This document shows, piece after piece, positions 1-13,200 of a DNA stretch of 64,000 bases. Position 1 is the stretch's first letter. Each line of letters opens with the position of its first letter. The stretch comes from Anisakis pegreffii. Its lineage: Eukaryota; Nematoda; Chromadorea; Rhabditida; Anisakidae. A program made the position numbers and the translations under genes. Under the pieces are notes generated by a model. It was not told where the DNA came from. It saw only the letters and a program-made list of their open reading frames with translations, and did not search any database. The stretch covers positions 61,367 through 125,366 of the forward strand of contig JAPYMA010000400.1 in NCBI GenBank assembly GCA_035041965.1, read 5' to 3'.

Positions 1-3000
1 TTGAAGGAAAAAACGAAAAGCTGACGCTGCATCAAAAGATGAAATCAAAGCGAAGAAGGTGAAAAGTGATGAGACATCTGAAGCACGCAAATTGAAGCAG
101 CAATTAAAGGTTCACTTTGTAAATGAATTCATATTGATGAAGGAAGAATCATTCGATGTGATGGTGGTTTTTATTCAGTAAGATGTGTGTATTTATTGGG
201 TCTTTCAGAAACAAGCCGATACGATGTGGAAAGTACGTGAGGTGTTCAGTAGATGCCTATCAAAAGCTCAGATGCAGCATATTCTGCAAGTCAACAAACA
301 GACACTACCCGAACATGGTGGAGAAGCCAAGGTTTTTTCTCATCTTTTCGGATGAAATTCTTGTTACGTTATTGTAACCTTCATAAAAATTTCTGGTGCA
401 ACGCCTGACGAGGTTCCATAAATTCGTGACATGTTGACCAATGATGCGAAGTAGGCTTGCCCTCGTTGCTTTCATGAAGTTCAGCTGTTATGAAGCAAAA
501 AATAAATTTCATTAGTCAAATTTCCCGTAAAAAGTTGCAGTTTTATTGAATTTCAGTTGTTGGATCGACTTGTGGATTGCGCAGTATTTGGATCTCCAGT
601 TAAGTGTGAACGCTGCAAAGACGGTCAACTCGTTTTTAGGTTCATTTTATATAATCTTCAAATTTTCACTTGATCTCCCATTTCTGTCCGATGATTTCGA
701 AGATTCTTATAAGGATTCGCTGGGGGGGGGGGGAGGCTGTTTCTTCGCATTGAAGCGATGCAAACGAATGTCGATACGAATGTGTGTATTGGTGTAATGG
801 CTTCTGTGTTGAACTTGTTATTCAGCACTATCATCTCGCTGTGAATTATTTTTGAGTAAAGTGAATTCCTTACCACAGTTGTCACTGAAACTGTAGTATT
901 CTTGGAGGCCACCGAATTTTTAGTTTGTTTCACCAGTTGATTGCGTAAAAATGAAAAAAGTGATGCATGAAGAGATAAAGAGAGCAGTAAGTAATCTGTT
1001 GCAGTTCCTCGAATCACTCGTATATGTGCACTGGTTATCTAACTGAATTCACACGATGTACGTATTCGAATCCAAATCCACCTCGTGTTGATTTTGTCAT
1101 GCCGCCGGATATTCTCAAAAGCAGTGCTGAGTTGGCTGCTTTCAAAATTCCGGTATAACTTTTATCACTTTTTTGTATCATTAGAAATTGTATCGTTTTT
1201 ACTGCATCATTTTTTTTTCATTTCATTGCATTATTGTAACTGTTCGATTTTTTCATTTCTTTTAAAGTTGTATCCTCTATTAATCCCACCTCTAAATATG
1301 TACTTATCACTTACTATTGGGTATGATTCAAGTAATTTTGAAAATGAACATAAACAACGGTTTCATATCTTTGAATTCATGATTGGGTTCTTCTCCTGTC
1401 TTCACCTTTCAGTTTTCTATCTTTCTTCTAAATTTGAACGTTGTTTCAGAAAATGAAAGAACGTATCTACAATGCACTCACAGCCAATGAAGACGTTGTG
1501 AAGTTGGTTCTGATTGTTTTTGTTGTTTCATTTTCTCTTCATTGGCATTGTGTAAAAAGTCCTTCAATGAATGACCGTGATTAGGATGGTTGATATGATT
1601 ATCGACGGTGTTGTATGTGATGTAGTTGATATTTGACGATACTGTCTTAAGGGCGAAATCGTTCTCATATTTGGGCGCTCATTTGAAAAGCGAGGAAGTA
1701 GTGGAACTGTCAACTGGTACACTTTCAGGACATTCATGTGAGACCATTACTTAATTTATTCGTTCACCCATTATCAGTCCATAATTACCTTTTGATTAAT
1801 ATCACAGCTGTGATTGTTCCATCCATAACGGATCAACGTATTATTGTTGGAGTATCATGTCGCGTCAGCATATCATTGAGATTACCGTTTCTGTTTTATT
1901 TGAAGTGACTTGTTTGGGTTTTATTGAGGTGTGCCATTCTCATATTCAATCCTATCGATATTTTTATTTTGTAGAGCTAATTTATTTCCTGTGGATTTAA
2001 GTGTTCAAAATGATATTTTCGCTATCATTTTCTCGTAAATATTTCATTTTAGAATGAGAGCGACATTCTTCTACGAGTAAATACCAAACAACTCTGAAGT
2101 TAGGCTATTATAGTGTATTATCAGAAATTGAGATATGAAATGCAATGTCTAACGATAGGATTTTATGAATGTTTTATTTTATTTTTTATTTTTTTGATGG
2201 AATATTTGATTTTAGGCTCGAAAGGCACATTACGGCAAGTATTGAAGGGTGGTGCTGTGGTGGATGCAGACTGTGAATTACAAGATTCTGTGCACGTTTG
2301 GAAAGACCCGTCAGGTAAGTGATTCATTTCCAATTGAACTTTTTGTTGAAATTTCTCTCTATTTTTATCGTGCAGATAGCGCCAAATTTTTGACATGTCC
2401 TCAGGCGTTTTGTTTTCCTTCTGTCAGTTTGAACACGAAGCTGTCGAATTTTGCGCCTCATTTAGTTCTACAATTCAGTTTTACCTCATCATTCTGATGT
2501 ATTCTTCAAATTTGGAATGAAAATGTTTGATTGAGGTGAATTTCGCCCAGAATGGACCGTTGGGCACCTTCGACGTGTGATTTCATTAACAAAAATCTAA
2601 TTGTAAGTGGAATTCCAATTTTAGGTGTTCATTGGCAAGCAACGCTTGGCTCAACGGATGTGGCGCATAATAAGAACTCATTCTATAAACTCCAACTTCT
2701 CAAACACGACGTTAAAAATGGGTATATTTTTGACTGATTTTGATCTTTTCCGAAAGCTCATTTTGTTGTTGTGCTGTAATTGTTCTAAATTGAATCAAAG
2801 GATTCAAGTTCTGAGAATACTTTCGCAGTTAGTGTTTCAGTGTTGTCGCCTGTGTTGAAGGCAGGGTATATTCGGGTGCTTTTTGTTTGACGGCAGTTTT
2901 ATAGACAATAAAAAATAGTTTTCTTGCGCAATTTCGTTGAAATTGTTAATGACTTTCAAATGTATTCTGCAAACGGTTCATAATTATGTATGCGCGTTCT

Positions 3001-6000
3001 ACAGCTACTATTTGTTCCGATCATGGGGCCGTGTTGGAACGAATATTGGAGGATCAAAAACTGAGAAATATGGCGCTGCACTTGATCGTGCAAAAGGGGA
3101 TTTCGAGAAGTTTGTTTGCTTCATTTTTCGCTTTAGATACATCACGATAATTCGTAAGAAGCAAAATTTTGACTTCATAATTTAAACGTTTGCAGTAGAG
3201 CGAATCGTTGAATGAGTTAAGTTGTGCTACGTATTGCACTCGAACTTTCTAAAACTTATTTGTGATTGCTTTCAAACATTATTTCCTTTTGCAACTTTCA
3301 GTTTGTTCCGTGAAAAGACCGGAAATGAGTGGCAAAATCGTGATAACTTTAAGAAGGTACCTGGCGGTATGTGCATTCTCGAAACAAGTTACACTCCGCA
3401 TGATCAGGTTCTATTTTTTATTGTTGACGGTTGGAGGAGTTTTTCATCAATATATTCTCATCTAGTGTTCGTCGGGGAGCAATTTTTTGCACGGGGGGGT
3501 CCCCGCGGGGAGTAAATTGGACGGGGGGGGTCCTCGCGAAAAAGTCGGGGAGCAAATTGCGCGGGGGGGTCCCCGCGGGGAGTAAATTGGACGAGGGGGG
3601 TCCCCGCGAAAAAGTCGGGGAGCAAATTGCGCGGGGGGGACCCCGTCGGGGAATGACCGCTCCCCGTGTTCCCCGACGGGGAGGACGGGGAGCATTTCAG
3701 CTCAATTTTTTAAACAAAATTTCAATTTTTAAAAGATTTTTCTCCTTTTTTTAAGTAGTTTTCTTTCAAGTGCACCTTATACTCACATTTCAAAACAAAA
3801 AACAAGACAATATTGAAAGTGTTGCGGCTGTCTTTCACCATTTTCAGTTAAATGTTCGCGATATTCGGGAAGGTTCGCACTCCCCGTCCTCCCCGTCGGG
3901 GAGCGAAATTGGACGAGGGGGGTCCCCGCGAAAATGTCGGGGAGCAAATTACGCGAGGGGGTCCCCGCGGGGAGTAAATTGGACGGGGGGGTCCCCGCAA
4001 AAAAGTCGGGGAGCAAATTGCGCGGGGGGGAGCGCTCCCCGCGTTCCCCGCCGGGGTCCCCGACGGAGACCCCGTTCCCCGACGAACACTATTCTCATCT
4101 GTTCGATGATAAAAACATGTTAATATGATGTTCTTTGCGCCTATCAATTTGAAGTTTTTTGGATTGTGTAGATTTTTGAGTTTTCCTTAGTGAAATAAAT
4201 TTTGAAGGTCATTCTCATCGATATAATCATCGCAGATGCTTGCAAATAAGATATTTGTACGGCTCATGATTCAAAAATTTTCTACTCGAATAACCGGATG
4301 CCTCTAATTTGATGCGTTTCAGGAAAATAGAACAGAGGAACAATTAAATGCAAAGTCAACGTTACCGGAACCTATCCAAGAGATAATGCAAATGATTTTC
4401 GACATGTCAGCTCTCAATGAGGCTCTTCGGGAATTCGAGGTTCCATTTCTTTACTTTTCCAGTTATTGATCCTTTCGACTACCAAAGAAATTTAATAACT
4501 CTGATTTAGTTTTTTCCTGTGCACTTTGAAGAATTGATGGGAACGTCATTTGTGAAGATAGAAGGGATAATAAGATCAATAGCCCGCTGATTTTTCCCCC
4601 GACAGTCAACGTTGTGTTGGAGATAATCATAATAACGTTGATAATTCAACTGGAACTGAAAACACGTGTAACTGTCATAAATGTGAAGATAATATATGAG
4701 TATTTAGATCGATTTGGATAAGATGCCGTTAGGACGATTGTCGAAACGTCAAATAGACGATGCGTATAAGGTGTTGAGCGAACTCCAGAATGTAAGGTTT
4801 TCATATTTTACACCTATTGGTTATTTACTATTAATTGTTTGTCAGTGTGATCCTTTCTGTCATATTTTGATGAGTTCGTTTCCGAATTTCAGTTGATTGC
4901 ATCTGGAGATGCTACAAGTGACCATTATTTGGATGCTACTAATCGTTTTTACACTTACGTCCCACAAAACTTCGGTATGGCTGCGCCACCGATATTAAAT
5001 ACAAAAGAGAAAATAACGGTCAGTATTTATGGTTGTCGTTATTTTAATAACTAATGCTGTTTTCCGTATTGTCCTAATGACCGGGTGATTGCTATAATCA
5101 GATTCAGTTCACTGACTGGGAACCATTATTGTCATGTTTTTTGATATGAAGGTTCGGTGATCACTCTTTGGTTCAACAAAATATCTCTGGATTCTTTGCT
5201 TAATTATGCAACTTCATTATTCCTTCACATCTTATTTACCTCTTGTTTATTAGCATCAATTTTCAGGAGAAGAGCAAGTTGTTGGATGAGTTAGCAGAGA
5301 TTGCAATAGCGTACAGTTTGATGAAGTCAGATTTCGTGGAGGATGGCGATGCAACGAAAAGTCAACTCGATTTATATTATGAAAAGTTACATGCAGAGAT
5401 GGAGGTGAGTGATGCGTTTGAATTCGCATATTACGATGTCTATAACTGCTCATGTTTCGGGAATAAATTATTGATCAGTTTCAGTTTAGATTGTAATGTT
5501 GAAATTCTGATAAAACATTGTTTAGTTTCCTTATTTTTGACGACTTTGAACTGTTCATCGGATTAGATTTACTCTTGAGGACTTTAGAAGTGAAAGAGTG
5601 ATATTTTGGTCAATGGTAGGAATAGTATCAAAAATGATCATTGCTGGTGCCGTAATATTGTAAACTTATCAAGTACATACTGTTCTATTTCAAGGTTGTT
5701 GATCACGAGAGTGAGGAATTCAAACGAATATCAGAATACGTAAAGAATACACATGCGCCTACGCATAATCAGTACAACCTCGAGATTATGGATGTATGTG
5801 TAGTTGTGCCCTTTCATGCGAATTCTCATTGTGTTTGGTTATGAATCATTCCGAAAACGCAGTTATCCATTCTCACTCTAATATCTTCTTCTCAATAACA
5901 ACTTTTGAATCAGAGGTGTTCACGCAAAGATATGAGATTGTAATGAATTCTGCAGTTGATTCGTGTGCACCGTGAGGGTGAAAAGGAACGTTTCCGACGT

Positions 6001-7161
6001 GATCTCCATAATCGTCAACTTCTCTGGCACGGATCTCGTACCACCAACTATGCTGGTATCCTATCACAAGGTCTCAGAATCGCTCCCCCGGAGGCACCTG
6101 TCGTAGGTTTTTCGTTCGTGATTACAATTCTATTTCTTTGTTCATTACATTCGATTCACTGAATGTGTTTCGCTGATCAATATGTATGTGTGTCAATATG
6201 TATGTGAACCGCAGTGTCATGTTATTGACATTGCGTGTATAATGTTCATACCTTTGTTAGTACCTATTTTTGTTTAGAATTTGAAATTGGCAAGTTTTTT
6301 TCTGGAAATAATATCTTCTTCAGCATTATGACGATTGATTGTCGACCGCAAGTTGGTGGTGTAATTTTGCAGGTTCTATTAGGAGTAATTTTGTCTTTCA
6401 GACTGGTTATATGTTCGGTAAAGGTGTATATTTTGCGGATATGGTCTCAAAATCAGCCAACTACTGCTATGCGATGAATAAAGAAGGTTTGCTGCTGCTT
6501 TGCGATGTGGCGTTGGGTGAGATGCAAGAGGAGACGCAGGCCAAGTGTATAACAAAACTGAAGAAAGGCAAACACAGTTGTAAAGGTACGATACTGTGGC
6601 CAACGAGCTATGTTTAATGAACGTTTTAGAAAATTCAAGGATTCCAGCGTTCCTTTCGTAATTGATACGATGATATTTTTTATTTATAAGAATACTATAT
6701 CATGGGGTTATTGATGTGTAATTGTACTGCAGGCGTTGGTAGAACGATACCTGATCCGGAAGGTGCATACGTGACAGAGGAAGGCGTAACGATCCCAATG
6801 GGCAAACCGATCAAAACAAAGAGAAAGGATTTATCACTTCTGTATAATGAGTAAGAACCTTAATTGATTCTTTTGTTACTATTCAAGAATTTTCTCTTTC
6901 CTCGCATCACTATATTCATGGAGGGAATCTAGGAAAAGATTTCATCTCGTTAATGACAGAGAACAATAAAACTTTGATTACATTCATTTATTATATATTC
7001 TTTAACACTGAAAGTGCACACAAATTCTCCTTTCGTTTTTAAGGGATCGAAATTGGAATTCAGTGCGAAATTGTTGTTTTTTTTTCAGATACATTGTATA
7101 CGATGTTTCGCAAATTGAAATCAAATATTTGTTACGAGCCAAGTTCAAGCCAAAATTTTGA
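1..7161 (+). CDS. Poly(ADP-ribose) polymerase 1 (PARP-1), 3' part of gene
   Basis: Nuclear enzyme that detects DNA breaks and builds poly(ADP-ribose) from NAD+. The 5' exons (zinc fingers 1 and 2) lie upstream of the window. Exons seen: 1-109, 209-331, 557-639, 1005-1152, 1450-1506 (weaker), 2216-2314, 2625-2721, 3005-3109, 3302-3407, 4323-4439, 4708-4791, 4893-5018, 5267-5404, 5695-5793, 5956-6102, 6402-6585, 6733-6850, 7089-7161. Phases agree from 1 to 1152 and from 2216 to the stop. Order: PADR1/zinc 3 (209-1152, ending in a CTGY...TRC zinc motif), WGR (2216-3109, FRSWGRVGT), helical domain (4323-5404, [11 protein letters not shown]), catalytic domain (5695-7161). The H-Y-E triad is intact: H in [11 protein letters not shown] in [13 protein letters not shown] in LLYNEYIVYD. 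I could not find a BRCT domain in 1507-2215. The acceptor at 5694 is AAG rather than CAG. It could not be PARP-2, which lacks PADR1. Confidence 0.95.
722..733 (+). repeat. G12 homopolymer in PARP-1 intron
   Basis: Run of twelve G in an otherwise AT-rich intron. Length is likely to be unreliable in sequencing. Confidence 0.9.
3463..4091. mobile_element. hAT-like MITE (629 bp) inside a PARP-1 intron
   Basis: The ends are perfect 16-bp inverted repeats (TAGTGTTCGTCGGGGA at 3463-3478, its complement at 4076-4091). The element is flanked by a perfect 8-bp target duplication, TTCTCATC, at 3455-3462 and 4092-4099. An 8-bp duplication with a YAGNG terminus is the hAT superfamily signature. Inside, two GC-rich arrays (3478-3690 and 3885-4080) repeat the motif TCGGGGAGCAAATT and runs of 6-8 G next to CCCCGCGGGG; a low-GC centre separates them. 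There is no transposase, so it is non-autonomous. Base composition is sharply unlike the surrounding AT-rich intron. It lies in the intron between the WGR and helical-domain exons, so it need not disturb the protein. Confidence 0.85.
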
Positions 7162-8952
7162 GAGATGTTCCTATCGTTGTCATTTACTTACTCAATCCGT
7201 CGTCATCTCAAGAATACTCGCATTTAATTTACCTCAAATGTGTTTCTGTCCATCTTTTAATTTCATTTTTCTTTTGTACTATGGTGTGGTTTTTGTTCCA
7301 GCTGGGGTTTTTTTGGGATTGTTTTTCTAGTGTTTAAAGTTTTCAGTGTAAATTATATCATTTGGCAGCCTTGTAAAATATTGCCGTTCGAATTTTCTTT
7401 GTTGAAATAATGCACTTCATGTAATTATTATTCATTTGTTTTTCTTTCATTTTTAATTTCATTCATCATGTGTCGTATTGTTTTCTTTTATTTCTCGTTC
7501 ACGTTCATATGGAGGAGCAATCAGTATCATTCCCTCAAATTATAAATGAAGTTCCGTTCACTGATTCGTTGGATTGTTTGATCATATATTTTGATGACTG
7601 AACATTTTCTTCATTCGAATCCCAAAGTTCGGTCTTGAAAGCATCATTGTTCTAGATTTAGCTGTTGTTATCGTTTTGATCATTGCTATTGTCACAGTTA
7701 GTATTCTCACTATCAGTGTTATTATAATTCCATTGTTATCATTCAGAATTTTATCAGTTTTTATTTTTATCCTTGTTTTTTTAATCATTGATTAGGATTT
7801 GTATGCAGTCCTTTTCAGAGAGTAGGGTTTTCTTGCCATAAGCAAGCCTTATCAATATGTATTCATTTGCTGTCTTGCCAACTTAGTATCATTCTGCAGA
7901 TATTCCCTGTATTCTGTTGTTTCCAGTTCCTTGATTCGTACTTTTTTATTCGGTCTGAAACTTTGATGCCTTTTGTCTCTCATTGTCAAAGGTATTAGCG
8001 CATGATTCTGTGAACATGATCGAAGTGAAAATTTGAATATTTTGAAAATTCGCTGTTATCAATCGATATGCTTTATTTGATTTGTTGTTGATGATCTTGT
8101 AAAATAGTTGACCTGGTAATTCAGAGAATTTTCAAATATTCGTGCCGTTCATATTGCTATTATACTTATCGATGATGCTTTAGATGTCTTGTACGAATAT
8201 GCAACTATTCTTTTAAATTTCTTTGTTGTGTTGTTGAATTCAACGATCGGTGTAATAAGGTACTGGTGGTGGTGATTTTCTCACAGAAATGGTTTTACAA
8301 TTCAATTCAATCGGTCTCATTTATTGGTTTTCAAATGCCTCTGAGAATACATGTACATATGTATGTGTTTATAATACGCTCTTCACTGAAATATGTTTCA
8401 TTTTTTTGTTAATTTTCAAGAGAGCGTTGAATAAAATATCTGTAATGAAAAGTTTTGAGGTTTGAGTCATTCTGTCGATTCTTTTATTCATGATTTGCCA
8501 TCATTTTATTGAATGTGGATCGTGTATTGCACTGCTAATTCTTTGAAGTGTTACTCACAGCTTTTATTATAATTAGTGCACAAATCGTATGAGTAATTCA
8601 ATTGAAGCAAAGTGCTTTTAAAAATTGCAATTTTTCTGCAATAATCTTTTTACATTTAGAAGGCTGCCTAAAATAGCATTAATTTTGTGCTTATGGTCAG
8701 CTAAAATACGGTCAGTGCCATGAATACGATATTCTAATGTACAGTTGGTGAGTTAGGTCCAATCGGAGGCATGTTGCTGGAAAAATTATCTTTTATATCA
8801 ACAGTTTTGGTTAGGTTTGTTCGTGATACTTACGTAGATGCTGTTTTTTTCTCGTTGATTCAAACTTTGAAGAGTGAAATGAGCGATTAGAAGCGATTAA
8901 TTTATTGTATTTCTGAAAAAAAATTCATTATTTTGTGGGATGAACGAGGTAA

Positions 8953-9446
8953 GCGATTAGCCATGATTGACTGCGAGTAGAAAGCGGTGAAATGTTACTT
9001 TATTAGCCTTCTTTTCTGCATGTTTATTCACTCAGTTAATTGATATGCCTTTCACACAATAATTCTCGGATTATCACAATTATCACGGTGGATTGCCCTT
9101 CTCATCCACATGTTCTGACCGCCGTTTTGCATATATTCTCTTGCCATCTCATTTCAGGTCGACCCGACTTCCTTTTTCGATTCCAGGCAGCCACTCTGTG
9201 CACCTCTTTGCCCAGTTCTTATTGTCCATTATTGCTATCTTTGTTGTCCAATTAATTTTACTTAACCTTGCATACCTTACAAAGTTCTTGACTTTCATTA
9301 CCTCTCTCAGTCATTCATTCGAGTTCATGTCCCATAATGTTACCCCTACCATCATTCTCTCCATCCTTCTTTGTGGCACTCGTTAGCTATAACTGACTAC
9401 GAGTAAAAAGCAACGGAATGTTGTTTTAATCATCTTCTTCCTACAG
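8953..9446 (+). repeat. Diverged direct repeat pair
   Basis: About 65 bp at 8953-9020 recurs in the same orientation at 9381-9446. Both read GATTGACTGCGAGTA / AACTGACTACGAGTA, then AAGC, then a T-rich stretch. They enclose about 360 bp of pyrimidine-rich sequence. It could be a decayed transposon remnant; no terminal repeats were seen. Confidence 0.5.
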
Positions 9447-9519
9447 CAAATCTGCGTTGTGCAATGAACTAAGTTTGTACTGTCGCACGCCTATGAAGTT
9501 TACAAAGCGATTGCTTGTT

Positions 9520-9608
9520 AAAACGATCTTAAACGTCTCTGTGATTCTCGCTCATCACCAAAGCGATTTGGTGATGAGGCAAAATTCAGAGACGTTTAGG
9601 ATCGTTTT
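9520..9608. repeat. Nested foldback (stem within a stem)
   Basis: Outer arms 9520-9541 and 9587-9608 are complementary over about 22 bp with one mismatch (AAAACGATCTTAAACGTCTC versus its complement). Inside them, 9551-9562 and 9567-9578 (CTCATCACCAAA) form a perfect 12-bp stem around a GCGA loop. Further copies of CACAGATCTGTGAATA-like palindromes follow at 9615-9660 and 9885-9930, which suggests a MITE remnant. No target duplication was identified. Confidence 0.7.
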
Positions 9609-10033
9609 ATTCACTGATTTGTGAATATTCACAGATCTGTGAATAAATCTGTGAACAAAACGATTTATTCTATATATTTCATGTTCTTATCGTAATATGT
9701 TACAACTGCGATATTGTAATGTCACTGCCATTTTACGATAATATATTTAAATTATTATTCTCCTTTGCCTGTTTTAAAATCTTTCCTCCTCCGCATCAAT
9801 AGTTGGGGTAGTATATTCGCCAGATAGTATTAGATTGTATTTACTACATTATACATATTGACATGCGAATAAAATATTATTATTATTCACAGATTTATCT
9901 ATTCACCTACCATTCTATTCACAGATTCAGTGCGCATTCAGCAAATTTCAGTTTGATAAAAAAAATTACGGTGAATATTCCGAAAGTCAATAGAAATGCA
10001 AAAGGTTCAAACAATTAAACTAACAAAACTTAC

Positions 10034-10244
10034 CAAATTTCTTTCCTTTTTGATAGGCGAATTCATTAGTTTCAGATATTCCATAACGTTGGGTGATGCT
10101 ATCATTTCGAAGTGTTCTCAAGAAAAACTTGAAGTGGTTGTTGGAATTCATTCTTAAATATAATAAACGACCATTGTTCATGATCATACGAACCTTGATC
10201 TTGACAAGAGGCGCAAGGTTATCAGTCCATTTGCAATGATGACC
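10034..10244 (-). CDS. Possible isolated coding exon, unknown protein
   Basis: On the minus strand an open stretch of about 70 codons lies between an acceptor-like CTCTCAACAG (ending at 10245) and a consensus donor GTAAGT (10033-10028). The peptide begins GHHCKWTDNLAPLVK and ends YQKGKKFG. I do not recognise it and found no partner exon in phase nearby. It could be a transposon relic or chance. Confidence 0.22.
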
Positions 10245-13200
10245 CTGTTGAGAGGTTGACGGTATGAACAAAATAACCGTGAGTCGCTCGGTTGATTGAA
10301 GTTATTTCGATGGAGAGACAACGAGACAAACGATATTGTTGTGATTGTTTCGTATGCATCAATTTGTTGATGATTTATCGCTGAATCTGTGAATTTAATC
10401 TCATTTTTTATGACGGCATCGTTTTTGGATTAGTCAAATTCTGTGTGTTGCATAAAGGTACTGAATAGAACTGAGTGATCAGCAATAAGTAGCACTGCAA
10501 TAAATGACAAAAGACTGCGAATGATCACACAAACGCAGTCTTAATTCCATAATTACTTACTATATTTCCTCATGACTGTTTTCTTCATAACTAGCCATCT
10601 GCATACGATTGAGACTTCATCTTCAGCATCTTTTTTCGTCTAGTTTCTCCATGTTTTTCGTCTGCTGCCATTTTTATCAATGTTTTAATCGTTATCATTG
10701 TTATTATGTAGTTATTTATATTGTTATTTTTATTGTCATGATTATTACTGTTCGTAAAATAGCGATTTGTTATGATGTTCATTCTTAAATTTTTGAAGGA
10801 TTTATCGTAAATACGAAAGCCATAAATGATGGAATAGTTGGCTTATTTCCTTTCACTGATGTTTTGCTTACAATCATATTCATGTTATTTTCGTTGAACA
10901 TTCATTCACTTAAGCTTTTTCTTGTGACCAACTAATCATAATGGCAAATCCTCTTGACTTAATCGCATCCAATATGATTCTGAGTAAAATTTGAGTCTGT
11001 AGTGGTAATGAACGACCGAACTTCAACGCGTATGCATGTAACGGAACTGAAATTCATTGAATACGTACTGGCTAACGCACAAATATGATATCGAGTCGTA
11101 TTATAGCAAGATTTTAGCAAATGTGTGGTTTGAATACGTTCAAGAGTATGACTTTACATGAAGGGGGATTTCGATGAGGTAGACTCATTCATTAAAACGA
11201 CCGGATTTATTTGGGTTCGGCAACGGTTGATTCTGAAGTGTTTGACAAAAAAATATCATTCAATGAAAAAGATCGGATTTGTACAAGTCTGCTACCAGTA
11301 TGCATATGACAACACGAAAAATTAGTGTATAAATAAACGAACACATAAATAAGCGTGTATTTATGTATGTTTTGCTGTTGTTATGTTCATTTCCACAGTT
11401 GTTTATTTATTCATTTACCAAATATATTTGCGTATGTGTCGCTTGCAAATAGCAATATGCGAAGGTGTTTACTCATGATCATCAAGAACTCCTTCAAAAT
11501 CTGCAAATAATATTTGCATTTCAGTTGAGCATTCGATAAGAGTTCCTCTGAAAACATGGTATGGCATAATAAATCCTCACAGAAGTTGGTCTGGAATGGG
11601 CCTATGACAGCAAAATATTCGATTGAATTGATCAGCAAAATACAAAATTGGTTTACATTTCGATACTACTGACGTTTCCCGAAACGAATTTCTACTCGAA
11701 CACGAGAAGTTCTACTGGAAACCTGTGCAAGAGCAAAAGATTTTTGAATATCCATTCTGGATCAGTTGCTCAAAATTCTGTCATCGGTTTTCGTTCATTC
11801 ATGTTTTTAACTTCGGGGTTTATATTTATGGCTTGCAACGCTTCATTCAGCTGTTGTGGTGTTGATATCTACTTCAACTGTTTTATGGTTATGCTCACAA
11901 GACTACAATTCCGAAGGAGTGTGTTTAATCGATCAGTGACATGATGGTGGTGTTTTGCTGCGATAACTCGTAGCAACTGATCGACACCGTTCACGAACAA
12001 ATAAACCTTGGACAGAATCTAGATGCTAAATCAATTTGATTTAATCCAATTCTGATGAAGGGATTATCATCATCGCATATTCGTATCACGAAGATTTGGT
12101 GAATGCTTGATTGCGCACCACACGCAGTCTATCATTTATTCGATTCAGCACAATCCTGTTGCCCTCATTTGTGCATGACTATTAAAAATTATCCAAATTG
12201 GCAATTCAAAAGAGTGGAATTTCTAAAAATTTCATCCGTTTTTGCAAAACCTTGAAGGGAATATGTGCAATTGAGAGTTGGAAACCAAATTCCTCTGAAG
12301 AGAATCTCGGTGATATTTAATGGACTTTAGTTTTAAAAGAACCAGATCGAGCTAATCGCAATTCAACGATGCAACGCTATGATCTGCGACGACCATTAAT
12401 TATACTTCTCGTAACGTTCTTTCTATGTATTAAGCATAATTCGTTCCAAATTGATGATATTTCATATATGCATGATTTACATACCATCAACTGACAACAT
12501 TAACACCAGCCAGTGAAAAACAAGAAGAATTTGTTCTACGGATGCTCTATGTGAGCGATTATCATTAATCATTCAATGAAATTTCATGCATCGTTTGAGA
12601 ATTTTCATCCGTTTGCGTGAAGGTCATTTTGTTTTCAGAATTCACAATTTGGTGCATTAATTATCGGTGTTTACATGTCGTAAGCTTCGTTCACTTAGTC
12701 TGATGTCAGACAGCCCATCACACCTTAAGAGTTCGATGATCTAAGAACGTCTTCAATTATGCATTTCTTAATGAACATGTTAGAATAATCAGAAATTCAA
12801 TCGTGAATTTCAGTTCAAAACTTCTCATTCTAAGCAGTCATAGCTTTTAGTTAGTTACTAAACAAATTTGATCCAGTGATTCACTCGATAATTTCTTCAA
12901 TCATATTTTCTCGAAGAAATTTGGTTCAATATGGAAATGTTTCATTCCTGTCTTGTTGAGAATGACCATTTGCTTGTATGAAATAGTGAAATTATTCGAT
13001 CTTATTTGTAAAAGCAAAATGAGTAATGGACATAATATCGTAATAAAGTATCCAGAAATTTAGATTTATATTACCAAGAAAGTAAACATAAAAATAACTG
13101 TAGGCAACTAGCAACAACACTATAACACCAATAGCCATTATAAAAACAACAATAGCATGAATACCAGCGGGTTTGAGCTAGTCTCATAGGCCGTCTAAAT

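Noticed and set aside
3462..4147. Gly/Arg/Pro-rich open frames on both strands
   Set aside because: They are translations of the GC-rich MITE repeats in a PARP-1 intron and have no coding support.
9040..9386. Two overlapping hydrophobic open frames
   Set aside because: Pyrimidine-rich DNA keeps several frames open at once; no acceptor, donor or partner exon in phase.
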